Assembly (NCBI RefSeq): GCF_026339955.1
Contig: NZ_JAPEPW010000002.1
Span: 2,170,001-2,234,000, forward strand
Origin: Streptomyces sp. NBC_01549
GTDB lineage: Bacteria; Actinomycetota; Actinomycetes; Streptomycetales; Streptomycetaceae
Length of the DNA stretch: 64,000 nucleotides
Reading direction: 5' to 3'
The translations under genes and the position numbers were made by a program. This document shows positions 55,378-63,918 of the stretch, one piece after another. The notes beneath the pieces are model-generated. The model was not told where the DNA came from. It searched no databases and worked only from the letters and a program-made list of their open reading frames with translations. The number at the start of each line of letters is the position of its first letter. The first letter of the stretch is position 1.

Positions 55378-56157
55378 GAATCCTCCATTCGAGGCCATCA
55401 ACGGGAAGACGGCATAGGAATTTATGCCGTCTTTGTCCGATAGGCTTGAGGATCTGAACGCTAGGTTGGTGTCGACTCCACCGCAATCGGAAGACCGGCT
55501 CCCCCCCGTTACCGCGTTCGGATTGCCGCCTCCACCGGCAAACGAGTGAGGTTTTCTCAGTGACGTGATCTTCGTAAAGCGGCGTGAATCGCCTGCGCTT
55601 GTGCGAGGCGGATGAGCGGTACCCGGCCACGGACAGGCCAGACGTTGACCTCAAGCCGGTACGCGCCCGTCAGCCATGGGCCGGTCATCAGGGCAGATTC
55701 ACGGTCGCGGTACAAGTCCATGCGCTTCCAGCGATGACGCTGGGGTTAGGCGCAACGGGATCGTCACCCAACCGCGGGGGGAAATTCCGTCCGCCGCGCA
55801 GCAGCAGCCGGGACAGGCAAGTATCAAACTTGACTGCTCGGTCCTGCGTCCCAGCTCCCAACGCGCACACGCCGAACGCGGCAAGACCCGGGCCCGCGCT
55901 GCCACCCGGCCCAGGGGGGCCGGCAGCACGCCGGCGCGCGATGCGCGCAGTGCCGATTCCCGGGCCCGGTGGACGGTGTTCTGTCCCGGGAGGTTGTGGA
56001 CAGGTGACGCAGGTCTCGGCTGAGGGATCTTGAAATGGGTGAGGGCCTTCTGGCCTGGTGTGGATTGCGACGTCTACGCCCGGCGACAGAAGGGCCCTCG
56101 TGCCCATCGAGCTCACCGACGACGAGTTCGAGGCGCTGTCGAAGGCCGGATCCTAGT
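55378..56157. other. Gap between the Gln-rich gene and IS relics
   Basis: 780 bases. The first 150 are AT-richer (poly-pyrimidine and GTTTTCTCAG words) and should hold the Gln-rich gene's promoter. The remainder has no gene-like frame. A GAGGGCCTTCTG / CAGAAGGGCCCTC imperfect inverted repeat lies at 56041-56052 and 56087-56099. Confidence 0.45.
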
Positions 56158-56340
56158 CAGAGCTGTCCCATAACTGATCTTGAGGTCGACAAGGCCGCGG
56201 TCAGCGGGGCGAGATTGTGCAGGCGTGCGATGCCCGGCATGGTTGTGTTCCGTTTCCGAAGCGGGGAGTTCATCTCCTCGGCGTCGACGGCGCGGCATCA
56301 GGTCGGCTGCACAATCTCACCGCCCGCCTCATATCGACTG
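56158..56340. pseudogene. Two IS5-family transposase tails in opposite directions
   Basis: The minus strand from about 56245 to 56158 reads MPGIARLHNLAPL and ends in an IS-end-like GAGCTGTCCCATAACTGATC, matching the relic end at 14481. The plus strand at 56285-56335 reads GVDGAASGRLHNLTARL. Both are the -GIA-RLHNL- tail of the same transposase group. The 12-bp inverted repeat CTGCACAATCTC (56211-56222, 56307-56318) is the RLHNL codons of the two. Confidence 0.55.
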
Positions 56341-56618
56341 CACTTATTAAGCGGACCGTGAGACACCGCAGGTCAGCGGCAGCGACCTCAGTGAATCTGG
56401 CGGGGATGCACCAGGAGCTGAGACAACCGCAGATGAAGCAGCGTGAGACGCCGCAAGAAGCCGCAGGTCACAGCATCGGCGTATGCCGCGAAGCCCGAGA
56501 CCCTACAGCCAGCCTACGAGCTGACACCGTAATGGGCATATCTCTCAAAAGATTTGAATAGGGCGCGCCGGTCTGGGAACTGCGTCCAGGGAAAGCCATC
56601 CAATGAACGGAGCGCGCC

Positions 56619-56900
56619 GTGATCATCAAATCAATGCACGACATGGGCATCCGCAGCGAACACGCCTACCTCGCCGGCATGGCATCCATCGGTCTCAGCG
56701 TCGCCGCCTGGGTAACCTCACTCAAAGTCGAACCCAGCCTCGGCCTCGACCGCGCCGACCGGTGGGGGCTCTTCGTCGGCGAATGGGCGCCTACCTTCTT
56801 CGGCCTCGGCCTCGCCCTCTCCCACTACGAACAGCAGGACGGCACCCTCAACGCCACCGTCCACGAAATCCGCGAACAGCAGAAGCAGAAGGTCGGCTGA
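56619..56900 (+). CDS. Small two-helix membrane protein
   Basis: 93 residues: a polar start (MIIKSMHDMGIRSEHAYLAG), a hydrophobic helix (MASIGLSVAAWVTSL), a second (GLFVGEWAPTFFGLGLAL), and a charged, Gln-rich tail (EIREQQKQKVG). GTG 56619 has GGAG six bases upstream. No family recognised. It lies among IS and gene relics but its frame and ribosome site look sound. Confidence 0.6.
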   Translation: MIIKSMHDMGIRSEHAYLAGMASIGLSVAAWVTSLKVEPSLGLDRADRWGLFVGEWAPTFFGLGLALSHYEQQDGTLNATVHEIREQQKQKVG

Positions 56901-57124
56901 CGACACGCGACTGCTCGTCCTCGTCTCGCCAGGAGTGAGCAGTCGCGCCTCCGAGGGTGCGGCAAACACGGGGCGCAGCACAGGCGCGAAGCCTCCCGCG
57001 GGGAGCCGGGAGGAGCGGCGGGCCCGCCGCTCGCAGTGAACGGCAGGGCCCGAAAGGGCTGTCAGTGCCAGCAGCGATGATGCCCGACCCCGACGCCACA
57101 CCCCGGGCAGCCGCCGTCACCTAC

Positions 57125-57330
57125 GACAAGGCCAGCGCCGAACAGACAGCAGGCCGCCGCGATGGCGGAAGCGCCGGGCGAGCCGTGCGCCATCGGCATC
57201 CAGGCGCACACCACCTCCTGCCGCAGCGCGGACCTCTCCGGGCCGTCCGGCAGGGCGGCGATACGGCGGAACGCCGCGGCGGTGTCCGGCGCGTCGTCGT
57301 AGCGGTCACGCGCTCCGCAAGCCCTGCGTG
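57125..57330 (-). pseudogene. SigB/SigF-type sigma factor N-terminal relic
   Basis: The minus strand reads RYDDAPDTAAAFRRIAALPD, GPERSALRQEVVCAWMPMAH, and after a one-base shift HRLARRFRHRGG. This is the first region of stress-response (SigB/SigF-group) sigma factors. Regions 2 to 4 are missing; the sequence beyond is unrelated. Confidence 0.55.
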
Positions 57331-58413
57331 CGTACGTCCGGCAACGTGTCTCCCACTTCGGTGGCGTCACTCACCGTGGGAGCCGGCAGACCGCACACAA
57401 GAGAGCAGCGACAGCTGCTCCCGCGGGCGTGCCTCCGGTGCGAAGCACCTCGGGACAGCCGCGGTTGCGTGGCACAGAGCTTGTTTGAAAGCGGGCTGCC
57501 TGGGACCTATCTCCACGTTCGCCGACCGCGCGTCCCGTGGGCGACGCCCCTGGTCGGTCACGTCTGAACCGGATGCCTAACAGGCAACGTGGCAGGCACC
57601 GTTGACCAGTTCGTGTAGGCCGGCGGCCGCGTGGTCGGCATCGCCGCAGATACACAGTCGGGCATGAGACACCCCGCGCACTCGATGCACGGCTGCCCTC
57701 GCGCGCCGCCTCCTCCCACACCCAGCTGCCGTGGCTGACCGGCGGGGCCGTCATGGGCCTGTCCGGCAACCGTGGAGCATGCCGTGCGCCCTGCGCACCA
57801 CCAGCTCACTCGCCCTGGCCTCCGCCGTCGGCATCGCCGCCAAGTCGGCCTCCGGCCAACGGCTTCCACCCCGGCCCGCTACCCGGGCGTTGCCGACCGG
57901 GCACGCGGCCGCCGTCGCGGCTTACGCGACCGCCGTCACCCTGGTCACCCGGGCTGGGAGCCGCGCTCATCCCCTTGGCCACGGCAGCCTCCGTGTTCCG
58001 CGCAGCGTTTCCCATCCGCGGGGCCTGGTTCTTGATGCCGGTGATGCACGCGTGGTCGGACGTCATGCGCTTGAGTCCGATCCGGCCGGACGGGACCCTT
58101 GGCCGCCAGCGCGGTCAACGAGTATGCCGTCCTCTGACGTATGACGATATGCCAGCCGTTGGGCGTGCGCCTGCCTCGCGCGCTTCTCCAGTTCCGGCAT
58201 CGCACACACGGGCACCCGAGCAGCCCACCCATACGCCAGGAAGTTGTTCTTCAATCCTTTATGGATTGATTGGGGTGCCGGAGTTGCTCAGTAGAGGCGC
58301 CACCCAAGCCTTGACCGCCGCCGATACTGGTCCCTCCGGGGCTACAGACTTCTGGCGGCAGTCCGCGAATCAGAGGCAGCCGCTGATCACGCAGCGAAAT
58401 CACCGTCCGCTGT
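57331..58413. other. Gene-poor stretch between sigma relic and rheA
   Basis: About 1.1 kb. Frames overlap in all directions with poor codon bias. One plus-strand piece around 57900-58010 (AAAVAAYATAVTLVTRAG; AALIPLATAASVF in another frame) looks like broken membrane-protein sequence, perhaps a transporter tail. Nothing else can be supported. Confidence 0.4.
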
Positions 58414-59064
58414 TCAGTGGTGGGCGTCGCTGGTCTGGCGGAGTTGGTCGGCGTGATGGGTGATGGTGGCGATGCGGGCTGCGAGGTCGGGGTGGTTGGG
58501 CTTGAGGTGTGGGTGGGTGTCGGCGAGTGGGGCGATGAGGTTGGCGGCGTCGTTGTCGGCGAGGGCGTCGGCGAGCCGGGCCAGGGGTGTGCGGGCACGA
58601 GTGGGGAGGTCGGTGAGGGCGGTGATCTGGCCGGCGAGTTGGCGTAGTTCGGCGGCGTTGGTCCGGGCCCAGGCGGTGATGGTGCGGTCGGCGGCGCGGC
58701 GGTTGCGGGTGGCTTGTACGCGCTGTTCGCCGGTGGTGCCGGGTATTCCGGGGCGTACACGCAGGTAGCGGCGTTCGGCGGCCTGGCGGCTGGCGACGCC
58801 CAGGGGGTGGGCGAGGTCTGCCCAGCTGGAGCCTGCTGCCCGGGCTGCCTCGATCAGTCCAGGTTCCCATCCTGCGAGTTGGTCGCGCAGTTCACGCAGC
58901 AGGAGGAGCGCGGCCAGGGCCTGGTCCGCACTGGCTTGTCCGTCCTGCGGTTGCGCTCCGGTCTGGGGGGTCTGGGCGGTGCGGACGGCTTCGTTGATCG
59001 TGTTCAGCGCTGCCGCGGCGGCGAAGAACGAGGTGGGGTCACGGGGCTCGGGGGAGGCGTTCAT
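58414..59064 (-). CDS. rheA: Hsp18 transcriptional regulator (RheA-like)
   Basis: 216 residues; Ala/Gln-rich helical protein with ELRDQLAGWEPGLIEAARAA GSSWADLAHPLGVASRQAAE near residues 60-100, which is a helix-turn-helix region, and a helical C-terminal part. It is divergent from hsp18 and matches the set-up of RheA, the heat-sensing repressor of hsp18 in Streptomyces albus. ATG 59064 has GAGGA upstream. The two operators between the genes support the call. Confidence 0.78.
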   Translation of the reverse strand: MNASPEPRDPTSFFAAAAALNTINEAVRTAQTPQTGAQPQDGQASADQALAALLLLRELRDQLAGWEPGLIEAARAAGSSWADLAHPLGVASRQAAERRYLRVRPGIPGTTGEQRVQATRNRRAADRTITAWARTNAAELRQLAGQITALTDLPTRARTPLARLADALADNDAANLIAPLADTHPHLKPNHPDLAARIATITHHADQLRQTSDAHH

Positions 59065-59080
59065 GGAGATCCTCTCGGAC

Positions 59081-59125
59081 TGTCACCCTTTGGACGACAC
59101 TTCACTTGTCATCGTTTGGATGACA
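59081..59125. promoter_or_regulatory. Two RheA-type operators
   Basis: TGTCACC-CTTTG-GACGACA (59081-59099) and TGTCATC-GTTTG-GATGACA (59107-59125). The second is exactly the TGTCATC-N5-GATGACA site described for RheA; the first is the same with two changed arm bases. They lie 26 bases apart, centre to centre, in the rheA/hsp18 divergent gap. Confidence 0.85.
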
Positions 59126-59190
59126 TGTTACAACGGTGTCAGACGAAGCGCATTGGCAGTTCCTGCCAGACCTGTGGAGGTGTTTTCGCG

Positions 59191-59625
59191 ATGTTGATGC
59201 GCACCGACCCGTTCCGCGAACTCGACCGGCTCGCTCAGCAGCTGACGGGTGTGACCGGTACCTGGTCCAGGCCCTCGGCGATGCCGATGGACGCCTACCG
59301 TGAGGGCGAGGAGTACGTGATCGCCCTCGACCTGCCCGGTGTCGCGAAGGACGCGATCGACATCGATGTCGAGCGGAACATGCTCACCGTCAAGGCCGAG
59401 CGCCGCCCGGTCGTGAAGGCCGACGACGTACAGATGGAGCTCTCCGAGCGGCCCCTGGGTGTCTTCTCCCGCCAGCTGGTGCTGGCGGACACCCTGGACA
59501 CCGACCGCATCACGGCCGACTACGAAGCGGGGGTGCTGACCCTGCGGATCCCGATCGCCGAGCGCGCCAAGCCCCGCAAGATCGCGATCGGCGGGGAGTC
59601 CGAGCACAAGCAGATCAGCGGCTGA
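59191..59625 (+). CDS. hsp18: Hsp18 small heat-shock protein (Hsp20/alpha-crystallin family)
   Basis: 144 residues. The N-terminus MLMRTDPFRELDRLAQQLTG is followed by the alpha-crystallin domain (YVIALDLPGVAKDAIDIDVE ... GVFSRQLVLADTLDTDRITADYEAGVLTLRIP, with the A-x-x-x-x-G-V-L motif) and a short tail. It acts as an ATP-independent holdase. GGAGG lies ten bases before ATG 59191. Transcription is expected to be repressed by RheA at low temperature. Confidence 0.93.
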   Translation: MLMRTDPFRELDRLAQQLTGVTGTWSRPSAMPMDAYREGEEYVIALDLPGVAKDAIDIDVERNMLTVKAERRPVVKADDVQMELSERPLGVFSRQLVLADTLDTDRITADYEAGVLTLRIPIAERAKPRKIAIGGESEHKQISG

Positions 59626-59651
59626 GGAGCCAGTTCCCCGGCCGCGCCGAC

Positions 59652-59697
59652 GGCGGAGGACGGGCATCGATCTCCCCCTCTGGTCCCGTCCTCCGCC
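59652..59697 (+). terminator. 13-bp hairpin after hsp18
   Basis: GGCGGAGGACGGG (59652-59664) pairs exactly with 59685-59697 over a 20-base loop. It separates hsp18 from the DUF2267 genes. Confidence 0.6.
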
Positions 59698-59739
59698 CTA
59701 CGTCCATCGCACAACGACGTGAAGGGGGCAGTGGTGGCC

Positions 59740-60129
59740 ATGCGATGGGAAGCATTCCTCGACCACGTGCAGGAACGCGGCGAGTACGCCACACCCCAGG
59801 AAGCCGAGCGGGCCGCGCGTACCGTTCTGGCGCTGCTGGGCGCGCATCTGGTGGGTGAGGTCCGGGCCGAGCTGGCCGCCCGGCTCCCGGAGACCTTCGC
59901 CCTGGTTCTTCTCAACCCGCTGCAGGCCACCGAGCCGCTCCCGCCGGAGCGGTTCCTGCGGGCGACCGCGGCGTGGATCGAGGGAGCCACCGAACGGACC
60001 GCGGCCTGGGACGTCAGTGCCGTACTGAGCGTGACCGCCGATGCGGCGGGCGAGGAACTCACCCGCCGCATCCTGCTCCAGCTCCCCCCGGGGTACGACC
60101 TCCTCTTCGGCCGTCCCGAGCGCGCCTGA
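59740..60129 (+). CDS. DUF2267 protein (copy A)
   Basis: 129 residues. MRWEAFLDHVQERGEYATPQ EAERAARTVLALLG, with LVGEVRAELAARLPETFALV, is the DUF2267 pattern (a helical stress-associated family). The C-terminal half repeats the theme (GEELTRRILLQLPPGYDLLF). Start codon choice among GTG 59731/59734 and ATG 59740 is uncertain. Paired with a paralogue downstream. Confidence 0.78.
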   Translation: MRWEAFLDHVQERGEYATPQEAERAARTVLALLGAHLVGEVRAELAARLPETFALVLLNPLQATEPLPPERFLRATAAWIEGATERTAAWDVSAVLSVTADAAGEELTRRILLQLPPGYDLLFGRPERA

Positions 60130-60241
60130 GCCCAGGAACGCGTGACCCGCTCATCAATTCAGCAGGGCCGGCCGGCGCCCACCCCCGCCGGCTCTTCCCA
60201 CAGGCGACAACGCCTTTGCACGAGAAAGGCAACCACTCCCG

Positions 60242-60676
60242 ATGCTTCCGCTGCGTGAACCGGCGACTGCCCGACCCGGCATGACGTTTCACCAGATGCT
60301 GGAAAGAATCCGGTACGAAGGCGCGTATCCGACCCGGGAGCGGGCCGAGGACGTCACGCGTGCCGTGCTGGGGGCCCTGGGCCGTCAGCTCTCCGGCGAC
60401 GAACGCGTCGACCTCACCGCTTGTCTCCCCTCCGAGGCCGCCCTCGTGTTCACCAGCCAGATCCCCGACCTTCAACCGCTCACCGGCTGGGGCTTCGTCA
60501 AGGACCTGGCCACCCGCACGGGTGCCACCCCCGCGGTCGCGCGCTGGGACACCGGAGCCGTCCTCGCCGTCCTCGGCCGCCTGGCCGGCCCCGGTCTCCT
60601 GGACCGCATCCTCACCCAGCTCCCGTCCGGATACACGCTCCTGTTCGGCCGCGCCGAACTCACCCAGGCCGCCTGA
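60242..60676 (+). CDS. DUF2267 protein (copy B)
   Basis: 144 residues; MTFHQMLERIRYEGAYPTRE RAEDVTRAVLGALGRQLSGD ERVDLTACLP and a terminal LLDRILTQLPSGYTLLFGRA closely echo copy A, so the two are tandem paralogues. ATG 60242 or ATG 60281 may be the start. It ends before a hairpin. Function unknown. Confidence 0.78.
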   Translation: MLPLREPATARPGMTFHQMLERIRYEGAYPTRERAEDVTRAVLGALGRQLSGDERVDLTACLPSEAALVFTSQIPDLQPLTGWGFVKDLATRTGATPAVARWDTGAVLAVLGRLAGPGLLDRILTQLPSGYTLLFGRAELTQAA

Positions 60677-60738
60677 CCGTTCCGGGTGGGAACAAGCGGG
60701 GACAGCAGCCGTAGTTCAGGACGTGGCTTACGGTGAAG

Positions 60739-60767
60739 GGGCTCCGGCGATGTCGCCGCCGGAGCCC
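60739..60767 (+). terminator. Hairpin after the DUF2267 pair
   Basis: GGGCTCCGGCG (60739-60749) pairs with CGCCGGAGCCC (60757-60767), 11 bp, 7-base loop. Confidence 0.55.
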
Positions 60768-60834
60768 TGTGCGGGCGCCAACAGCCGTGTGAAGCCAACT
60801 GGGAATCCTGTCGCCAGCTGCCATCGCCTGCGGG

Positions 60835-61170
60835 TCAGGCGTCCGCCGTGCGGCGCGGTTCGACACCGGCCCGGTGTTCTTCGTTGATGCGCCGGGCCTC
60901 TTCGAGCTGGTCTTCGAGGATGACGATGCGGCAGGCGGCCTCGACCGGAGTGCCCTGGTCGACGAGTTCGCGGGCGCGAGCGGCGATCTTCAACTGGTAG
61001 CGGGAGTAGCGGCGGTGGCCGCCCTCCGAGCGCAGGGGCGTGATCAGGCGGGCTTCACCGAGCGCCCGCAGGAAGGCGGGTGTGGTGCCGAGCATTTCGG
61101 CGGCCCGTCCCATGGTGTAGGCAGGGTAGTCGTCGTCATCGAGACGACTCAGAGAGTTTTCTGCGGTCAT
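60835..61170 (-). CDS. MerR-type (HspR-like) regulator
   Basis: 111 residues. Winged helix AYTMGRAAEMLGTTPAFLRA LGEARLITPLRSEGGHRRYS R, then helical YQLKIAARARELVDQGTPVE and a coiled tail. The pattern is that of short MerR/HspR regulators without an effector-binding domain. ATG 61170 has AGAGG upstream. The gene may autoregulate through the palindrome at 61199-61230. It sits near heat-shock and stress genes, in line with an HspR-like role. Confidence 0.78.
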   Translation of the reverse strand: MTAENSLSRLDDDDYPAYTMGRAAEMLGTTPAFLRALGEARLITPLRSEGGHRRYSRYQLKIAARARELVDQGTPVEAACRIVILEDQLEEARRINEEHRAGVEPRRTADA

Positions 61171-61925
61171 TCGCACCTCTGTCGTGGGAACGCATCGGGG
61201 GGCCCTGGTGCCGTACGGCACCAGGGCCCCGAGGGATAACACCATCTGCCGGCCTACTGCGGTGCCGGCCTTCTGTTTCCGCTCGCTCTCCCGGGAGAGG
61301 GGGATGCGTGCGGGGATCGCGTATGCGTGACCGTGGGACCACCTTCCGTTCCGGGGCCTGCGGTACCCGGGCCGACTACGTCCTTGCCCGGGCGATCCTG
61401 ATGGCGTCTGCCTCCTTCTCCTCTTCCTGATCCATCTCCTTGCACCTGCGTACCGCTGGCGGCCCCTGTGAGCCGCCCAGCCCGGCAGTCAGCGAGAGGA
61501 CCCCGAGATTCCGTCGGCCCCGCCGCTCTACTGCCGTGCCAATACCTGCTGGTGCGCGGCAGTTTCGTGTCTGCCGCGCCTTCCTGACTTCCTGGCTACG
61601 GGCAAGACATTAACCCCCGTGATTCCGAATGTCTACTCCCGCCATGACAGATTTTCTGCATGCCGCAATGATGGTGTTCTGTCGTCCAGGTACGCCGAAA
61701 AGCTGCACCGGGACGCGTGGAAGCGGGGAGCAGGGGGCATACCACCTGGCACTGCAAAGCAGGACAACCGATACACCAGGACACGAGTGGCGGCCGAAGC
61801 TTGCTCCGAGGACGGCGTGAGACGGCGGGGCTTCCGCGCCTCTCACGGACGCCCCTATGATTGGGGATCGATCTCACGGAACACTGCCCTCGGCGCAAAC
61901 TGGCGCTGGAGATTCAAGCGTGCCG
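61171..61925. other. Gap upstream of the MerR gene
   Basis: 755 bases. Apart from the palindrome next to merR, no gene or repeat can be supported. A minus-strand frame at 61596-61898 has no ribosome site and poor codon bias. Confidence 0.4.
61199..61230. promoter_or_regulatory. 32-bp perfect palindrome upstream of merR
   Basis: Two 16-base arms with no spacer, centred on CCGT/ACGG (core CTGGTGCCGTACGGCACCAG). It lies 29 bases before the merR start codon. It could be the MerR operator, a cruciform, or the terminator of a lost upstream gene. Confidence 0.6.
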
Positions 61926-62132
61926 TCACCACACCTCAGGCCCGCCGCCGTGCCACTCGATGACCGGTGAGTCCGCCACATCGATCTCATCCATACCAGC
62001 CCAGCCCGGCCGCCGCATGATCTCGGCCAAACCACGCAGACTGCAGGCCGCCTCCACGTTCTGCCCGTCCACGCGCGCTTGGCGCCCCTCCCCCTTGATG
62101 GGCGGGCAAACGATCACGGAACGTTCGGTCAT
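61926..62132 (-). CDS. Small conserved-looking protein, unknown
   Basis: 68 residues: MTERSVIVCPPIKGEGRQAR, then VDGQNVEAACSLRGLAEIMR and SPVIEWHGGGPEVW. Soluble, with a compact hydrophobic pattern and good codon bias. No strong ribosome site is seen before ATG 62132. I know of similar short proteins in Streptomyces but no function. Confidence 0.5.
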   Translation of the reverse strand: MTERSVIVCPPIKGEGRQARVDGQNVEAACSLRGLAEIMRRPGWAGMDEIDVADSPVIEWHGGGPEVW

Positions 62133-62441
62133 TCGGCAAGCATCGCCCGCAGTCACACCCCGCGCATCCGGACGTAGCCCGCGGTGCCTTACCGGACGCT
62201 GTGCTGTTCCAGGAGGCGTGCTGGTTCGCCTGAACACGCGTACGAAGGGTGCGCTCGATACCTTCGCCGAGCCGGCCGAGGGTCGGCGGGATCTCATCAA
62301 CGCTGCCCAGGGCGAGAGGCACGTTGGGCAAAGCCGGGCGTGCTCCTCTACGCCGACCGCCCGGTGAACGGCAGCGGCCGGCGGTACGCAGCCCTCGACG
62401 CCGAGCACTCACGGCCCACCAAACGGGAAGTCAACGACCTC

Positions 62442-62830
62442 TCAGTGAACGAGTGCTTTGCGCAGCCCGGGTTTCGATGCATCGGCCCACGCGGCCGGCA
62501 GTTCCCGTTCGCGCCCTTTGGCCACGGCTTGCTCCTGGCCGTACAGCAGGCCCCAGGTGAAACCGGGCTCGCCTGCCGCGTGCGCCGCCAGAGCCAGGTG
62601 CCGCAGGGCGTCCCGCGCGACGACGGTGTCCTGATGGTCCCCGAGCACCTTCTGTACGGCCTTGACGCGCTTGCCGAGCCGCTTGGCGGGTTTGCCGAGC
62701 GAGGCGCGCGCCGGTTCGGTGGCGTACCGTGTCTTCTTCGCCGCCTTGCGGGCCTGGCGGCTCCGGCGAGGCCAGCGACGTCCCACCGCCGGAATGAACG
62801 CGCCCAGAGAGCGGCGAGGCGTCGCCCCCG
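62442..62830 (-). pseudogene. CHAD-domain protein, C-terminal relic
   Basis: The minus strand reads RRSLGAFIPAVGRRWPRRSR, KAAKKTRYATEPARASLGKP, KRVKAVQKVLGDHQDTVVAR DALRHLAL, the last third of a CHAD (conserved histidine alpha-helical, phosphate/polyphosphate-binding) domain. The His-rich first part and any CYTH domain are absent and no start is visible. Sequence above 62830 is unrelated. Confidence 0.65.
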
Positions 62831-63207
62831 TGACCGCTCCGGCGTCCCGTGAGGCCCCGCTCGCGCCCGGCGCCCCGCCCGGCCGGCATGCTCGGGGCGA
62901 CCCGCCGCGGGCCGGCCACCGGGCGACCGTCGGGCGCGCGCCACCCACTCGAGGTATTTCCTCCACGGTGTGCAACAGAGAGCCGGAGCGAACACGGAGC
63001 CGCTCCAGAGGCACAAGGTGGGCTGACCACACCCTGGCTCAAGGGCGGAGGCAGAGCCAGGCACCGAACCTCGGCCAGCCCTGATCGTCGGCGGTGCCGC
63101 GCGCAGCCTCCCAGCCAGGGCGTCCGAGCGACCTCGACGGGGCCTCCAGATGTTGAGGGAAGCGACGACCGCCGGTGGGCTCGGGCCGCCGGGACTGGAA
63201 CGATGTT

Positions 63208-63552
63208 CTAGCCGCTCAGGGCCTGTTGGAGCATGGGATAGCAGGGCATCACAGTGTCGAGGCCAACGAGCTGAAGGACGCGCAGGATGTAGGCGGTGGG
63301 GCCGGCCACGCGTACCCAGCCCTGGATGGCAGTGGCGGCCTGGCGAGCCCCGATCAGGGCGTTGATGCCCGTGGAGTCCATGAAGGTCACCTGACTCAGG
63401 TCCATCACGGTGTGCCGGGTAGCTTCGCCGTCGGGGCCCAGGAGCGCGCGCTGGATCTCCGCGCCGGTAGTGAGGTCGACTTCGCCACGCAGCACAAGGC
63501 CGTTGTCCAGGGCGGAGAGAACGACCGTCTCCTCGCGGTACGGACCCTGCAC
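63208..63552 (-). CDS. STAS-domain anti-sigma-factor antagonist-like protein
   Basis: 114 residues with the STAS pattern: LVLRGEVDLTTGAEIQRALL at the start, VMDLSQVTFMDSTGINALIG with the phosphorylatable Ser of DSTG, and a helical end. It would bind and release a partner anti-sigma factor when dephosphorylated. GTG 63552 is chosen by length and AGG upstream; ATG 63627 would overlap the psiE relic. No anti-sigma gene is in view, though a SigB-type relic lies at 57125. Confidence 0.75.
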   Translation of the reverse strand: MQGPYREETVVLSALDNGLVLRGEVDLTTGAEIQRALLGPDGEATRHTVMDLSQVTFMDSTGINALIGARQAATAIQGWVRVAGPTAYILRVLQLVGLDTVMPCYPMLQQALSG

Positions 63553-63567
63553 CGACCTGATGACGTC

Positions 63568-63918
63568 GTGGACGACCCCGACGGTCAGGAGCCCCGCGAG
63601 CAGTTCATCGTGGCCGAGCTGCTCCACACCGTCCGCCTCACCATCAGGAACCAGACCCTCGACGCGGAGCCGTTCCTCGTCGTCGGCCTGATTGCCGGCA
63701 TCCGCAAGGTGCTCATCGTGACGGCCGAGGCGGAGAAGTCCTTCCGGTGGAACGTCGAGGGGATCGAACTGCTCATCCTGGCGGGGCTGATCCTCGTGAT
63801 GGCGACAGCGGCGTACGTGTGGCGGCGCTCGACGCGGCCGGGAGACTACTTCCCGCTCCTGGAGGCTCGGCGCTCCCCGTCGCCGGCGCCGTCACCCACC
63901 CCGGGGCGCGGGTCCTGA
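63568..63918 (+). pseudogene. PsiE-family membrane protein, N-terminally truncated
   Basis: The plus strand reads EQFIVAELLHTVRLTIRNQT LDAEPFLVVGLIAGIRKVLI VTAEAEKSFRWNVEGIELLI and a final membrane helix: the last two thirds of phosphate-starvation-inducible PsiE-like proteins. The first membrane helix and start are missing; the only upstream start (GTG 63568) has no ribosome site, and upstream bases encode the divergent STAS gene. Confidence 0.65.

Noticed and set aside
54871..55443. Leu-rich plus-strand frame opposite the Gln-rich gene
   Set aside because: CAG codons read backwards give CTG, hence the Leu runs; the minus strand has the ribosome site and terminator.
56211..56318. 108-bp MITE suggested by a 12-bp perfect inverted repeat
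   Set aside because: The repeat is just the RLHNL codons of two oppositely oriented transposase tails; no target duplication is seen.
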